DNA of 18,666 nucleotides. It comes from Endotrypanum monterogeii. Taxonomy: Eukaryota > Euglenozoa > Kinetoplastea > Trypanosomatida > Trypanosomatidae. Position 1 is the first letter of the stretch. Each line of letters begins with the position of its first letter. The stretch is from the NCBI GenBank assembly GCA_000333855.2, contig CM007331.1:58404-77069 (forward strand). Direction: 5' to 3'. The notes beneath the pieces were generated by a model that was not told where the DNA came from, made no database searches, and saw only the letters and a program-made list of their open reading frames with translations. This document shows positions 7,353-16,255 of the stretch, in pieces. Position numbers and translations under genes: made by a program.

Positions 7353-8096
7353 ATGAGCTACGATCGCGCCATCACTGTTTTCTCCCCCGACGGGCACCTG
7401 TTCCAGGTGGAGTACGCCCAGGAGGCTGTGAAGAAGGGATTGTCGGCTGTCGGTGTGCTTGGTAGAGACTGTGTGGTTATCGCCGTGGAGAAGAAGTCGG
7501 CTGTCAAGCTGCAGGAAAGCCGGACGATACGCAAGATCTGTAAGGTAGACGCGCACATCTACCTTGCATTTGCAGGTCTATCTGCCGACGCCCGCGTACT
7601 CATCAACAAAGCTCAACTGGAGTGTCAGCGCTTTTCGCTGAACTACGAAGATGCAATGGACGTGGATATGCTCGTGCGCTACGTGGCTGGGGTGCAGCAA
7701 AAGTCGACGCAGAGCGGTGGCAGCCGTCCGTACGGTGTGGCTACAGTGATTGGTGGATTCAACGAAGACGGCAAGCCACACCTGTGGAAGACAGACCCGT
7801 CTGGCATGAGCTCTGCTTGGCGCGCCGTTGCCATTGGCCGCCATGACCAAACAGTGATTGAATATATGGAGAAAAACTATAAGGACGGCATGGTACGTGA
7901 TGAGTGTGTGCACTTCGCCATCAAGTCACTGCTGGAAGTGGTGGAGAGCGGCTCGCGTAACATCGAGCTGCTCGTGCTCCAGTACAAGGATGAGCGCTAC
8001 CTGACGGAGGAAGAGCTGCGAAAGTTTGTCGAGGAAGTGGAGAAGGAGAGGGAAGAGGAGGCAGCGAAAAAGAAGCGTCAGGCAGAACAGGAGTGA
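7353..8096 (+). CDS. PSMA7: 20S proteasome alpha subunit, PSMA7/alpha4 type
   Basis: 247 residues, the normal size for this subunit. Alpha subunits form the outer rings of the 20S core, gate substrate entry and dock the regulatory cap; they are not themselves proteolytic. The N-terminus starts Met-Ser-Tyr-Asp-Arg-Ala-Ile-Thr-Val-Phe and carries the alpha signature Phe10-Ser-Pro-Asp-Gly through Gln18-Val-Glu-Tyr-Ala to Ala25. The sequence follows human PSMA7 closely in this region and in the Lys-Lys-Ser and Ala-Phe-Ala-Gly-Leu blocks. The last 30 residues are a Glu/Lys-rich helical tail, also typical of PSMA7. Leishmania annotation tends to call it proteasome alpha 7; systematic naming is alpha4. 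I chose the ATG at 7353 because it gives the canonical family N-terminus, although the frame stays open upstream to 7095. Confidence 0.97.
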   Translation: MSYDRAITVFSPDGHLFQVEYAQEAVKKGLSAVGVLGRDCVVIAVEKKSAVKLQESRTIRKICKVDAHIYLAFAGLSADARVLINKAQLECQRFSLNYEDAMDVDMLVRYVAGVQQKSTQSGGSRPYGVATVIGGFNEDGKPHLWKTDPSGMSSAWRAVAIGRHDQTVIEYMEKNYKDGMVRDECVHFAIKSLLEVVESGSRNIELLVLQYKDERYLTEEELRKFVEEVEKEREEEAAKKKRQAEQE

Positions 8097-8998
8097 GGCG
8101 TATACGTGCATGTGTGTGTATATGTGCATCACGGTGTGTCTCTGTATCTCTCTCCCTCTCCGTCCGTCACCGATGGCGGAGGTGACGCTGATTATTTATC
8201 TCTCTCGGGGTTCCACCACCTATCCCCCATGCACATAGCTCTCTCCCTCGTCTCCTCTCCTTCTTCCCCCCTCCTCCCCCGAGGATATGGAGCATCAATA
8301 AGAAAAATTGGTTTGAGTGCGAGAAGAATGCACTTGGAGATCTTGTATGTCACTCATGAGTGCCTTTATGTTTATGGCCAGGTGTGTGTCCGTGTGAGTG
8401 TGCATTTGTGGGTTCCTGCCTGTTAGTGTGTCGGTCAGAAAAAAAAAAGAGGGGAAAAGAAAACTGCGATGAAAGCCTTCTGCACCCTCAAGATCGGCGT
8501 GATGGAGTGGCCGCGGTGTCTCTTGAGTATGAACTCCTCCCGCACTCCCTCGGCGTGCCCACGAGGGCGTATCGATTGGTGGTCATGAGAGAGTGAGACA
8601 CGTCGATGCTGTACACTACTCACTTTCTCCCACAGAGGCCAAGTGGACGCGCGCACACGTTGCTGGCCCCCGTCGCAGTAAGCCCTCATAGAGCTGTGCG
8701 TCTAAAAACAAATATGTGGATGGCGTGACGGGCCGCATCCCTCATGTCGAGCTGCTTATCCCCACTCACTACCGCCCCCCCCCACTCCGCTGCTCCTCAT
8801 CTGTGTTCCCTCTGTATCGCGACTCGGTCGACATATTGACTGCGCAACAACGCATCCATGCACCTCCCTAGCCCACACACCACTGTAGCCTGTTTGTATA
8901 CGGAATACATACCAACCCCAATATTCCCTTTGCCCTTGGCGGAGGGGAGAGTGTTGATTGTACTTGTCTTACTGCTCCACATCACTATATGATTACCT

Positions 8999-9033
<35 letters not shown>

Positions 9034-9097
9034 CTCTCACACAACTGTCACCTCTAGTGGACAGGTACCTGCTGTGACTCCCACTGAGTGTGGGACA
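8097..9097. other. Intergenic region ending in a long CA repeat
   Basis: It holds short TG repeats just after the proteasome stop codon (about 8103-8126), C/T-rich stretches (about 8240-8280), an A-run (about 8440-8450), a 9-C run (8775-8783) and an uninterrupted (AC)n tract (9001-9031). Open frames here are short and compositionally poor. AG dinucleotides at 9056-9057 and 9063-9064, after the pyrimidine-biased 9034-9055 stretch, are possible SL acceptors for the kinase gene. Confidence 0.7.
9001..9031. repeat. (AC)15 microsatellite
   Basis: An uninterrupted AC dinucleotide repeat about 67 nt upstream of the kinase ATG. Tracts of this length are often polymorphic between strains. Confidence 0.95.
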
Positions 9098-11929
9098 ATG
9101 GAAGGCATCAACAAGTCCAAGAAACTGTTATCAGGCGTGGACGGCAGTCGGGTGGAACACAACAATCGTACAAGTGCCACCATGAGGAACCTCGATGGTC
9201 TCAGCGATAGCCACCGCGCATTTGATGCAACAAACCCCGTCGGACAGAATCGCTCTGGTATACCCAGCATGCGGCCGTCTCCCTCAGCGATGCGAATCTT
9301 GAGCGCGACGCCGTTGTCGTCCAGTGTTCCCTTCACCTCTCCACTACATTCCTTGTTGCTTTCAGAGACGGTCGTCGGTGCTGCGACAGCGCCTGCAACA
9401 AAAACGATGCCCCCGCAGCTTACGACAGCAGCAATGCCGTGTCACACGCCTCAACAGCGACTGCATGTGCTCCCATCCACCATGCACACCGATGCTCGAC
9501 TTGGCGCCACCCCAGCGGGAAGCGTTCGTACGACATGTGGACATCGCATCTACAAAGACCGAAGTCACTTCAGCCTGCAACAAAAAAGGCTGGCGCAGCC
9601 CTATGCTGACCAGGCCAACAGAGTCGACCATCCTGCTACTCATCTCATCCAATCCAAAATCTTGTGGGCTGACGGTGCACATCCCACGGGCATCGTCCAT
9701 GAGAACGAGTACACGGCGTCGCAACCCAGCATCAGGAGTGGAGACTCTGACAGTGGCGCCCACGAAAACACTTGCCAACTGGCGACCCCAAGAAGGGACC
9801 CGCGACCACAGTCGCCAATGCAAAACTTTCATGAGATGCTGAGTGGTTCCTACGATGTGCCCACACTTGACGCTATCTTCGGAAGTCTCAGCGACCGTGT
9901 TGAGCAAGAGCGCGACAAGTCGACTCCCATTCGTGCGCCAACACCGATCCCGATGCTAGCGCAGCAACACCTGGACAAGGCATACCCTGCAGCTTCTCGA
10001 AGACCCGATCCCTACACATCTAACTCGGCTGATGAACTCTCAAGGCGAATAGATGTCGGTCAGGCGACACCATCGGCAGCTACCGCAGCAGCAAGAATGC
10101 CAGAGCCACCCAGGCCTCCATCGACCCGTGCCTGTGATGTCTTTGCGTCGCCACGCCACCTGCCGCCAGAGGCCCTGGCGAAGAGGGATCGCCGCACCTC
10201 CGCTCCGACAGGGGATGAACGTCCCAAGGAGGACGCACACATGAGAGAGAGAGGTCAGCACGTTGTGCAGGTGCGGGAGCCCCTTGCGGAGGTAAGGCGG
10301 ATCACTTCGCCTTCATCGATGAAGCCGAATGAAGTACACCCTGTATCCTCGATGTCGCACCTCCCGGTGTCTCTGGAAAGCCGATCAAAGACGACAACGG
10401 CGCGGTACTACTCGACCGCCTCCCTAGCGAAAACATTTGACGGCGCCGAATACCTCAACGACTACATCTTGCTGAATGAAATCGGTATCGGTGCCACAGG
10501 GCGCGTTCTTCTTGCCTTCAGCACGAGTATGAACAAGAGCGTGGCCATCAAGATCATTCCAAAGTCGAAAGACAGGCGCCGACCCGAGTGTCGCTCTCCC
10601 CGGGCCCCATCGCCGTCTACACCAGTACACGGGTGCACATCAGGACAGCATAGCAAAGAGAGAGGTACCAGTATCATGAGAGCCGACGCCGGCGCGGCGA
10701 CCACGAGGCATGAAATTGTACAAGACTCAACATCCCTGAGACCTCCGAGTCGAGGTCGAACTCAGTGCAGCAAGGCACGTGACCTCGAGCGCGAGTTTGA
10801 CGTTATGAAAGACCTCAACCACCCCAACATTGTCCATCTATACGAGGTCATAAACGATCCCAAGGCGAATGAGCTTTTTTTAATACTCCAGTACGTCGAC
10901 AGTGGTGCGATCGCAGTGCTCGACTCGACCGGACACATAGAAGCCCCGCTCCCCCCGCAGGAATTGCTGCCGATTGCGGCACAGATTTGCGATGGTCTCG
11001 TCTATTTGCATGAGAAACGTATTGTGCATCATGATATAAAGCCCGAGAACATCCTGGTCAACCGCGACGGGCACGCCTTCCTCGCAGACTTCGGCGTGGC
11101 GGAGGTGATGAAGGCGGGTGCAAGCCAGCCACATAGCTTCACGGTAGCCTACCAGGGTACACCGATGTTTATGGCCCCTGAAATTTACGGGGGTGACGAG
11201 GATGTGTTCGGAATCGAGAGCGCATCCCAGGCACCCAGTGAGTGTAACCAGTGCAAAAGCAGTGATACCGATGGTCGGAGCAGCTGCTTGCGCAACGAGC
11301 CGCATAGTCCGCAGACGATTGACCCCTTCGCCCTCGATGTCTGGGCACTAGGGGTGACTCTCTACACACTGCTTGTAGGGCATGTGCCCTTCACAACTAT
11401 GCGCCAGATCCGGCAGACAGTGCAACAGGGAGTTGAGATACCAACCTCGCTACCAGAGCAGTGGCGCACGGTGCTGCAGCGTACAATGATGCCCCAGCAA
11501 GACTCTCGAATTTCCTCGACTGAACTCCGCAACATGTTGCAGGCGATGTTGGCTGAACAGGCGGCGGCTAAGGTGCAGGCTGATGAGGCTGGCCGAAAAG
11601 TGACGCGCGGCAGTCGCTTTGGAAACATCGCACATAAAAGTTGCACCAGCACCACTGGACAGTGCCGATCTGTGAATCGATCGGAAGGTGGTGTGGGGCT
11701 CGATGTTGATATGAAAGAAGAAAATGTAAACATGAGCGTCGGTAGCAGCATCTGCAGTGCTAGGAAGAGTGTCTATGACAACAGTGGTGGCCCGACAACA
11801 TTGATGTACTCCAGGGACAACGTCGGGGAACGCTCGTCACCCCTGTGTGACATATTTTCCCCTGGCCCTGGCATCACCCCCTCGATCCTCGAAGTCCTGC
11901 GGCCAACGAATACCCAGAAAGCACACTAA
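9098..11929 (+). CDS. Large CaMKK-like serine/threonine protein kinase
   Basis: 943 residues from the first in-frame ATG; the frame is open slightly further upstream without an ATG. Residues 1-445 are Ser/Pro/Thr-rich and probably disordered. The kinase domain spans about 451-815: Gly-loop Gly463-Ile-Gly-Ala-Thr-Gly468, ATP-anchoring Lys485 in Val-Ala-Ile-Lys, alpha-C Glu566, catalytic loop 644-651 reading His-His-Asp646-Ile-Lys-Pro-Glu-Asn, Asp664-Phe-Gly, Ala-Pro-Glu 693-695 and Asp747-Val-Trp. All core catalytic residues are present, but the usual His-Arg-Asp is His-His-Asp. An Arg/Pro/Ser-rich insert of about 70 residues lies between Lys485 and Glu566, where CaMKK has its RP insert. A second insert of about 50 residues follows Ala-Pro-Glu. 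The His-Pro-Asn-Ile-Val-His-Leu-Tyr-Glu-Val block and Phe-Met-Ala-Pro-Glu also suit CaMKK/SNF1-activating kinases, so a role upstream of an AMPK-like kinase is plausible but inferred. Confidence 0.88.
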   Translation: MEGINKSKKLLSGVDGSRVEHNNRTSATMRNLDGLSDSHRAFDATNPVGQNRSGIPSMRPSPSAMRILSATPLSSSVPFTSPLHSLLLSETVVGAATAPATKTMPPQLTTAAMPCHTPQQRLHVLPSTMHTDARLGATPAGSVRTTCGHRIYKDRSHFSLQQKRLAQPYADQANRVDHPATHLIQSKILWADGAHPTGIVHENEYTASQPSIRSGDSDSGAHENTCQLATPRRDPRPQSPMQNFHEMLSGSYDVPTLDAIFGSLSDRVEQERDKSTPIRAPTPIPMLAQQHLDKAYPAASRRPDPYTSNSADELSRRIDVGQATPSAATAAARMPEPPRPPSTRACDVFASPRHLPPEALAKRDRRTSAPTGDERPKEDAHMRERGQHVVQVREPLAEVRRITSPSSMKPNEVHPVSSMSHLPVSLESRSKTTTARYYSTASLAKTFDGAEYLNDYILLNEIGIGATGRVLLAFSTSMNKSVAIKIIPKSKDRRRPECRSPRAPSPSTPVHGCTSGQHSKERGTSIMRADAGAATTRHEIVQDSTSLRPPSRGRTQCSKARDLEREFDVMKDLNHPNIVHLYEVINDPKANELFLILQYVDSGAIAVLDSTGHIEAPLPPQELLPIAAQICDGLVYLHEKRIVHHDIKPENILVNRDGHAFLADFGVAEVMKAGASQPHSFTVAYQGTPMFMAPEIYGGDEDVFGIESASQAPSECNQCKSSDTDGRSSCLRNEPHSPQTIDPFALDVWALGVTLYTLLVGHVPFTTMRQIRQTVQQGVEIPTSLPEQWRTVLQRTMMPQQDSRISSTELRNMLQAMLAEQAAAKVQADEAGRKVTRGSRFGNIAHKSCTSTTGQCRSVNRSEGGVGLDVDMKEENVNMSVGSSICSARKSVYDNSGGPTTLMYSRDNVGERSSPLCDIFSPGPGITPSILEVLRPTNTQKAH

Positions 11930-12161
11930 TATGAAGACGGGCGAGTGAAGACTTGTGTATCCGTTTGTATTGAAGGCGCTTCGGGGAGGGGGGGGAGGGG
12001 TGAAGCTCGTGTAGATACTTGGAAGCGGCGAGTAGGTTGTATCAAGGAACAGTGACTATGTAATGTGCCACTGCATTTATTCCCCGCCCCTTTCTCGCCG
12101 CGAGTGCTATAAAACGTAGATGCACACTAATGAATCGGTTTTTTTTCGTCTACGTATTGTG

Positions 12162-12163
<2 letters not shown>

Positions 12164-12195
<32 letters not shown>
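12164..12195. repeat. (TG)n microsatellite
   Basis: Uninterrupted TG dinucleotide repeat of 32 nt. Confidence 0.95.
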
Positions 12196-12197
<2 letters not shown>

Positions 12198-12394
12198 CGC
12201 AGCTTTTCGGCCCCCTTCACACACGCACTCACACACACCGCCTTCCCTCCCCTTCCTCATTCTCCCCTATCTGATATTCTATTATGGGACAATGTTCTCA
12301 TTATATCGGTGTTTATATATATTTATATAGATACAAGTTCAGATGTGCATTCATCAATGTGTTTTTTTTCCTGCTTACTGTACATATACACACA

Positions 12395-12395
12395 T

Positions 12396-12422
<27 letters not shown>
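12395..12422. repeat. (TA)n microsatellite
   Basis: Uninterrupted TA repeat of about 28 nt, self-complementary and able to form a cruciform or hairpin. Confidence 0.93.
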
Positions 12423-12429
<7 letters not shown>

Positions 12430-12758
12430 TGATTCATTTATATTAATGTGCATGTGTGTATATTTGTTCAAGTGTAGTGATATACACACTTGATATATAT
12501 AATATATGTGTGTGTAACGTGTGTGCGCCCCTTTTAGCGTCCTTGTACTTGGGGCGATGGCGCGCAAGAATAAGGGGAAGGGGGACAAATAGGCGAAGGC
12601 AGGGCGCACGCGCACATGCCAATAACGAAGTAAACGAAGGAAGACCTACACCCAGACCCGCTCTTTTTTTTTGTCAATAGACATCCACGCATTTTTCTTT
12701 TCCTTTTTGGATCTCTCTCCATGCACTTGTACACCTCATCCCCATCCCCCTCCCTCCT

Positions 12759-12759
12759 C

Positions 12760-12804
<45 letters not shown>
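12759..12804. repeat. Compound (AC)n-(TA)n microsatellite
   Basis: A CA repeat to about 12771 passes through a short CATACA transition into an uninterrupted TA repeat (12775-12804). Confidence 0.93.
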
Positions 12805-12807
<3 letters not shown>

Positions 12808-13081
12808 CTCTTGGTTCACCGTGTGTGTGGTATTTATTTTTTTTATCTGTTAAAAAAACAACAAAATCGATATGCGGAAGTGCAAGATGAATGGTTTGAA
12901 AAAAAATTGAAGTAAAATCATGGCGACGTTGCACAAACGATCGAGTTAACGTCAGTGGGGCCGGCGTTGAGCTGCTGCAACAGCTCCCTCCTCCATCTTC
13001 CTCCGTCCAGTCAAATTCATTTTGAATGAGTGAAAGAAAGAAGTTCGCGAGAATACCAACTCTCGCTGCAAATTTGGATCT

Positions 13082-13082
13082 C

Positions 13083-13106
<24 letters not shown>
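13082..13106. repeat. (TG)n microsatellite
   Basis: TG dinucleotide repeat ending in a CG-rich GCGCGC stretch. Confidence 0.93.
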
Positions 13107-13113
<7 letters not shown>

Positions 13114-13156
13114 TGATATCAGGAACCACGCCGTCTTCCTCTATACTGCTAACATG

Positions 13157-13192
13157 CAATACATCAAAAAAATACATATACTTGATGTATTG
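13157..13192 (+). other. Perfect 11-bp hairpin in the microsatellite region
   Basis: CAATACATCAA (13157-13167) is exactly complementary to TTGATGTATTG (13182-13192), with a 14-nt A-rich loop. It lies in non-coding DNA and is AT-rich, so chance is a fair explanation. Confidence 0.6.
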
Positions 13193-13290
13193 TTATTTAT
13201 GTATCTATCTCACTGTACCCCTTCTCGTTGCTATTACCCCTCGACCCCAATGTTTGAGAGAAAGAGGATGTCGGTACACATTTTGATTGG

Positions 13291-13318
<28 letters not shown>
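13291..13318. repeat. (CA)n microsatellite
   Basis: Uninterrupted CA repeat of about 28 nt. Confidence 0.95.
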
Positions 13319-13321
<3 letters not shown>

Positions 13322-13494
13322 ACTGGGACATATTTCCTTTGAACCGATTCTCCTCATCACTCTCACGTTTCATTGAGAATAAAACGAAGTGCGCATCTCA
13401 GCCCTTCCTCACCTCTATTACTGATCCACGCAGAGGACTTCCTCGTGTATACATCTGAAGCGGTTTCGCGTAGGGAACACCATTACCGAACAAA

Positions 13495-13496
<2 letters not shown>

Positions 13497-13526
<30 letters not shown>
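13497..13526. repeat. Compound (TA)n-(GA)n microsatellite
   Basis: A TA repeat (13497-13509) switches directly to an AG repeat (13509-13526). Confidence 0.93.
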
Positions 13527-13736
13527 TATTTTTTATTTGTTTCTGTATAAATTTTAGTGGATAGCATTTATAGTTAGGGAGAAGCTGGTGCGCGAGGCGT
13601 CTTTGACTCCCCCCCCCCGCACCCACGAAGCAACGTCTTTATCTGCTGCTCTCGTGCACCGCTGACGTATTTCACGTACCATTTTCTAGACTATTATTAC
13701 TATTGTATTATCTCTCTCTACCAGTCCTCATTATTC

Positions 13737-13773
13737 TGTGTGTGTGTGTGTGTGTGTGTGTTGTTTGTTTTAG
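13737..13773 (+). promoter_or_regulatory. (TG)n tract and candidate SL acceptor upstream of the PEPCK-like gene
   Basis: A TG repeat (13737-13761) passes into a T-rich stretch (TTGTTTGTTTT) that ends in an AG at 13772-13773, about 200 nt before the ATG at 13974. This is a plausible but not unique acceptor; T/G-rich tracts are weaker than T/C tracts. Confidence 0.4.
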
Positions 13774-13973
13774 TTTCGTGCCGAAGGTGCTGTACTGTAC
13801 GTGAAATTATCGCGGTTTTCCTCGCGTAAGACACGCAGACACGGCAGTGTGTGTAGGGGGAAAAAAAAAGGCTGCCGTGTCCTGAGACAGTGCACACCCT
13901 CACCGTCAACCCTTCTCAGTCGTTCCTGCCTTGCACTCCTGGTGTACGTGCAAAAAAAAAAAGGAAAGGAAAG

Positions 13974-15755
13974 ATGATGCGTCTCTCTCGTATTGGCATC
14001 GCAGTCACGCCGACTGCCTCGTCGTCGACCCCGCTGCTCCATGCGCGTCGCTGCGTGCGGTACGCCAACATCCAGGAAACGCTTAAGCCCATTCCCGGTC
14101 ACAGTGCGGGTCAGATGTCTATCTTGAATGAAATCTGCTGCAACCCGGACGCAGAAGAAGAACGTCGCAAGCCGATATTCCGTCTCGAGGTGATGCCGGA
14201 TGCGACTGCCGCCGTCGAGGACAACTACCTTCACGCCATGCACAAATGGGGCTACGACTCCCTGACGCTTTTTAAGAAGACAAACGAGGATCCTGGCCCA
14301 TGGTGGAACGCCAACGCGAGCACTCTGGCGTCCAACTGGTCGCAGGTGGGCGACTATGCAAACGCAGGCATGTGGTCCGGCGTGTGGCGCTACACGTACG
14401 GTATTGGTGAATATAACCTGCGCCCGTATGAGCTTCGGGGACGTGCATGGGGTAGGAAGGATCCCAACAGTGGTGCCCTCGACATCCGCTACGGCAAGCA
14501 TCGTGCCAGCAAGCCGCTGCAGAAGCTCTGCTTCCCACACACAGCGGAACATGCGCAACATCATCGCGTACGAAACCCGGCCAACAAAGACGTAAAGGAA
14601 ATCTCCGCTCTGCATGGCAAGCGCATTCTGCGCGAGCTGCAATACCACCTTGGTCAAGGACTGCGCTTCTACATGGTGGACGGTGTGTTCGGGAGTGACC
14701 CGGCCACCGCCACCGCGTACCGCATCATCACGGATAACCCAACACACGCCTACTTTGCATCCATGGCAGCAATCCGCACCTTTAACTATGTGGCGCGGCA
14801 GGAAGTGACACTAGTGAAGCGGCTATCACAATCCCCGATAGACGAGTGGGGGTGGCGCCGCCCAGGCGTTCTCATCTATCACGCCCCTTCCTATGACTTC
14901 GAGAGTCCGCGGATTGTGGAGGAGTTCGGCGGGCCTCGACCGAAGGATATGGGCCTCTCAAACAACCGCTTCATCGCGACGGAGCCGTACAGCATTCCCA
15001 TGAAGTGTGCCATGGCAGGTGAACCCAGCTGCGACGCGCTTCTAGATAGCACGGCGATGCTGTGCGGCCGTTGGGGCTTCTATGCCGACGATAAGGGCTT
15101 TCTCACCGTCCCTGGCGAGTCGATTATGTCAACCGATGGGCACTCACTAACACTGGTGATCACTGGCAGCGAGGCCGAGGCCGACGTCCTGCGTACCTCC
15201 CCGCAGCTCTACGGCAGCAGACATCATCGCATTGCAAGTGGATTTCTGTCCCGTGGATGGGACGTCGTCTCGATGCCGGCGTCCGCAAATGATGTAAAAC
15301 CGCGGCCTATCGATATAGTAGAGAGAGATCTGCAACGGGTGCAGCGTGGCTTGCCCACACGCATGGGCCTGCCACACACCGTCTCGCACCGCTACCACGG
15401 TCGCCGTCACGTCAGTGAGTATGGGTTCAAATGGCCGCACAACTATACGGGGGATGCCGCCACAAGGGCCTACGCAGGTGGGCAACTGTTCAAGGCGCCC
15501 AAGGCTGATGAGCTTGCTGGCCACCAACCGCGCCCGTCGAGGTATTCAATGAAGAAGATTGACGTGATCATCATTGGGGAGGGGACCGATGCTGCCGCAG
15601 CGGTTATCAGCACCCTGAAGGAGCGCGGCATCCTCTACGCCGACGAGGAGCCATTGAAGAAGGCTATGGCGGCGGCTCTGAAGGAATCAAATAGCGTAAA
15701 GGTCGTCCCTAGAGCAGATGCAAACACTGTCCTCCGAAAGCTAGCTCGGGTCTAG
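13974..15755 (+). CDS. Predicted mitochondrial protein with a decayed ATP-type PEP carboxykinase domain
   Basis: 593 residues; a second Met follows immediately. Residues 1-30 are Arg-rich, hydroxylated and without acids, a good mitochondrial presequence. No name is recognised for the whole protein, but the middle tracks the N-terminal half of ATP-dependent PEPCK in order: Ser166-Gly-Ala-Leu-Asp-Ile-Arg-Tyr-Gly-Lys175 (family Ser-Thr-Gly-Ala-Leu...Gly-Lys), Tyr233-Met-Val-Asp-Gly-Val-Phe-Gly-Ser-Asp-Pro243 (family Val-Asp-Gly/Ala...Gly-Ala-Asp-Pro), Arg250-Ile-Ile-Thr253, Ala304-Pro-Ser306 and Phe333-Ile-Ala335. Where PEPCK has the kinase P-loop (Gly-Thr-Gly-Lys-Thr), residues 397-402 read Thr-Gly-Ser-Glu-Ala-Glu, and no Gly-Asp-Asp-Glu-His metal motif follows. 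It is therefore probably a non-catalytic homologue. A structural role in a mitochondrial complex is possible but is inference. The last 70 residues form a separate small alpha/beta-looking region of unknown kind. Confidence 0.8.
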   Translation: MMRLSRIGIAVTPTASSSTPLLHARRCVRYANIQETLKPIPGHSAGQMSILNEICCNPDAEEERRKPIFRLEVMPDATAAVEDNYLHAMHKWGYDSLTLFKKTNEDPGPWWNANASTLASNWSQVGDYANAGMWSGVWRYTYGIGEYNLRPYELRGRAWGRKDPNSGALDIRYGKHRASKPLQKLCFPHTAEHAQHHRVRNPANKDVKEISALHGKRILRELQYHLGQGLRFYMVDGVFGSDPATATAYRIITDNPTHAYFASMAAIRTFNYVARQEVTLVKRLSQSPIDEWGWRRPGVLIYHAPSYDFESPRIVEEFGGPRPKDMGLSNNRFIATEPYSIPMKCAMAGEPSCDALLDSTAMLCGRWGFYADDKGFLTVPGESIMSTDGHSLTLVITGSEAEADVLRTSPQLYGSRHHRIASGFLSRGWDVVSMPASANDVKPRPIDIVERDLQRVQRGLPTRMGLPHTVSHRYHGRRHVSEYGFKWPHNYTGDAATRAYAGGQLFKAPKADELAGHQPRPSRYSMKKIDVIIIGEGTDAAAAVISTLKERGILYADEEPLKKAMAAALKESNSVKVVPRADANTVLRKLARV

Positions 15756-16232
15756 GAAGGATTGCCCCCCCCCACACACACACACACCATTCCCCTCCCT
15801 TTTTTTCTCGCGCTCCTCCCCCGCCCCCCCCCCTTATGTAACGTTCGCCCAACACGGAAACACGCTCCAGCACACACTTTGGGTGTGTATTCACGGCCCA
15901 GGCAAGGAGGGGAGAGGGGTGAGAATAGCATAGCCCTCTCGGTGGTGTATCGTAACAGTTCTACAGAATACTCTAGGGAATAGGTGCAAGAGAGAGGGGC
16001 GCTGGTAGGCCCCAGGCACTCCCCCCACCTACTCCCCCCCCCCGACCCACACACACACACACACCTCACCCCATCCCACCGCCTCGGGGTGGAAACCCTC
16101 TGTTCAGTAACCTTGAGCGCTCCTCCTCCCACCTCCACTATTTCCTTATGGGTTTGGTCCTATCGATAGTAGGGTGTGTCGCTTTGATTGTCTGCGTCGG
16201 CCCCTTCTATCACGGACTTCCACCCCCCCCCC

Positions 16233-16255
16233 TCTGTCTGTCTGTCTGTCTGTCT
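16233..16255. repeat. (TCTG)n tetranucleotide repeat
   Basis: More than five consecutive TCTG/GTCT units directly after a C-run, in non-coding DNA. Confidence 0.9.

Larger units (their letters stand above)
11930..13973. other. 2-kb microsatellite-rich non-coding region
   Basis: This is the longest gene-free stretch. After a G-rich tract (about 11985-11999) it carries (TG)n at 12164-12195, (TA)n at 12395-12422, (AC)n at 12759-12771 joined to (TA)n at 12775-12804, (TG)n at 13082-13106, (CA)n at 13291-13318, (TA)n/(GA)n at 13497-13526 and (TG)n at 13737-13761. An 11-bp hairpin lies at 13157-13192. Open frames of 60-140 codons on both strands encode dipeptide-repeat translations of these tracts and are not credible genes. 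Confidence 0.8.

Noticed and set aside
9074..9097. GTG start for the kinase and similar GTG/TTG starts for other genes (4589, 13890)
   Set aside because: Nuclear trypanosomatid genes start at ATG; the next in-frame ATGs (9098, 4610, 13974) were used.
12120..13342. Several 60-140-codon ORFs in the microsatellite block
   Set aside because: They encode Val-Cys, Tyr-Ile and His-Thr dipeptide repeats produced directly by TG, TA and CA tracts.
9001..13761. CRISPR-like spaced repeats
   Set aside because: The repeats are plain dinucleotide microsatellites without unique spacers of regular length, in a eukaryotic context.
13770..14747. 325-codon minus-strand ORF opposite the PEPCK-like gene
   Set aside because: It is antisense to a protein with family similarity and a presequence, crosses its start region and microsatellite DNA, and has no recognisable domain.
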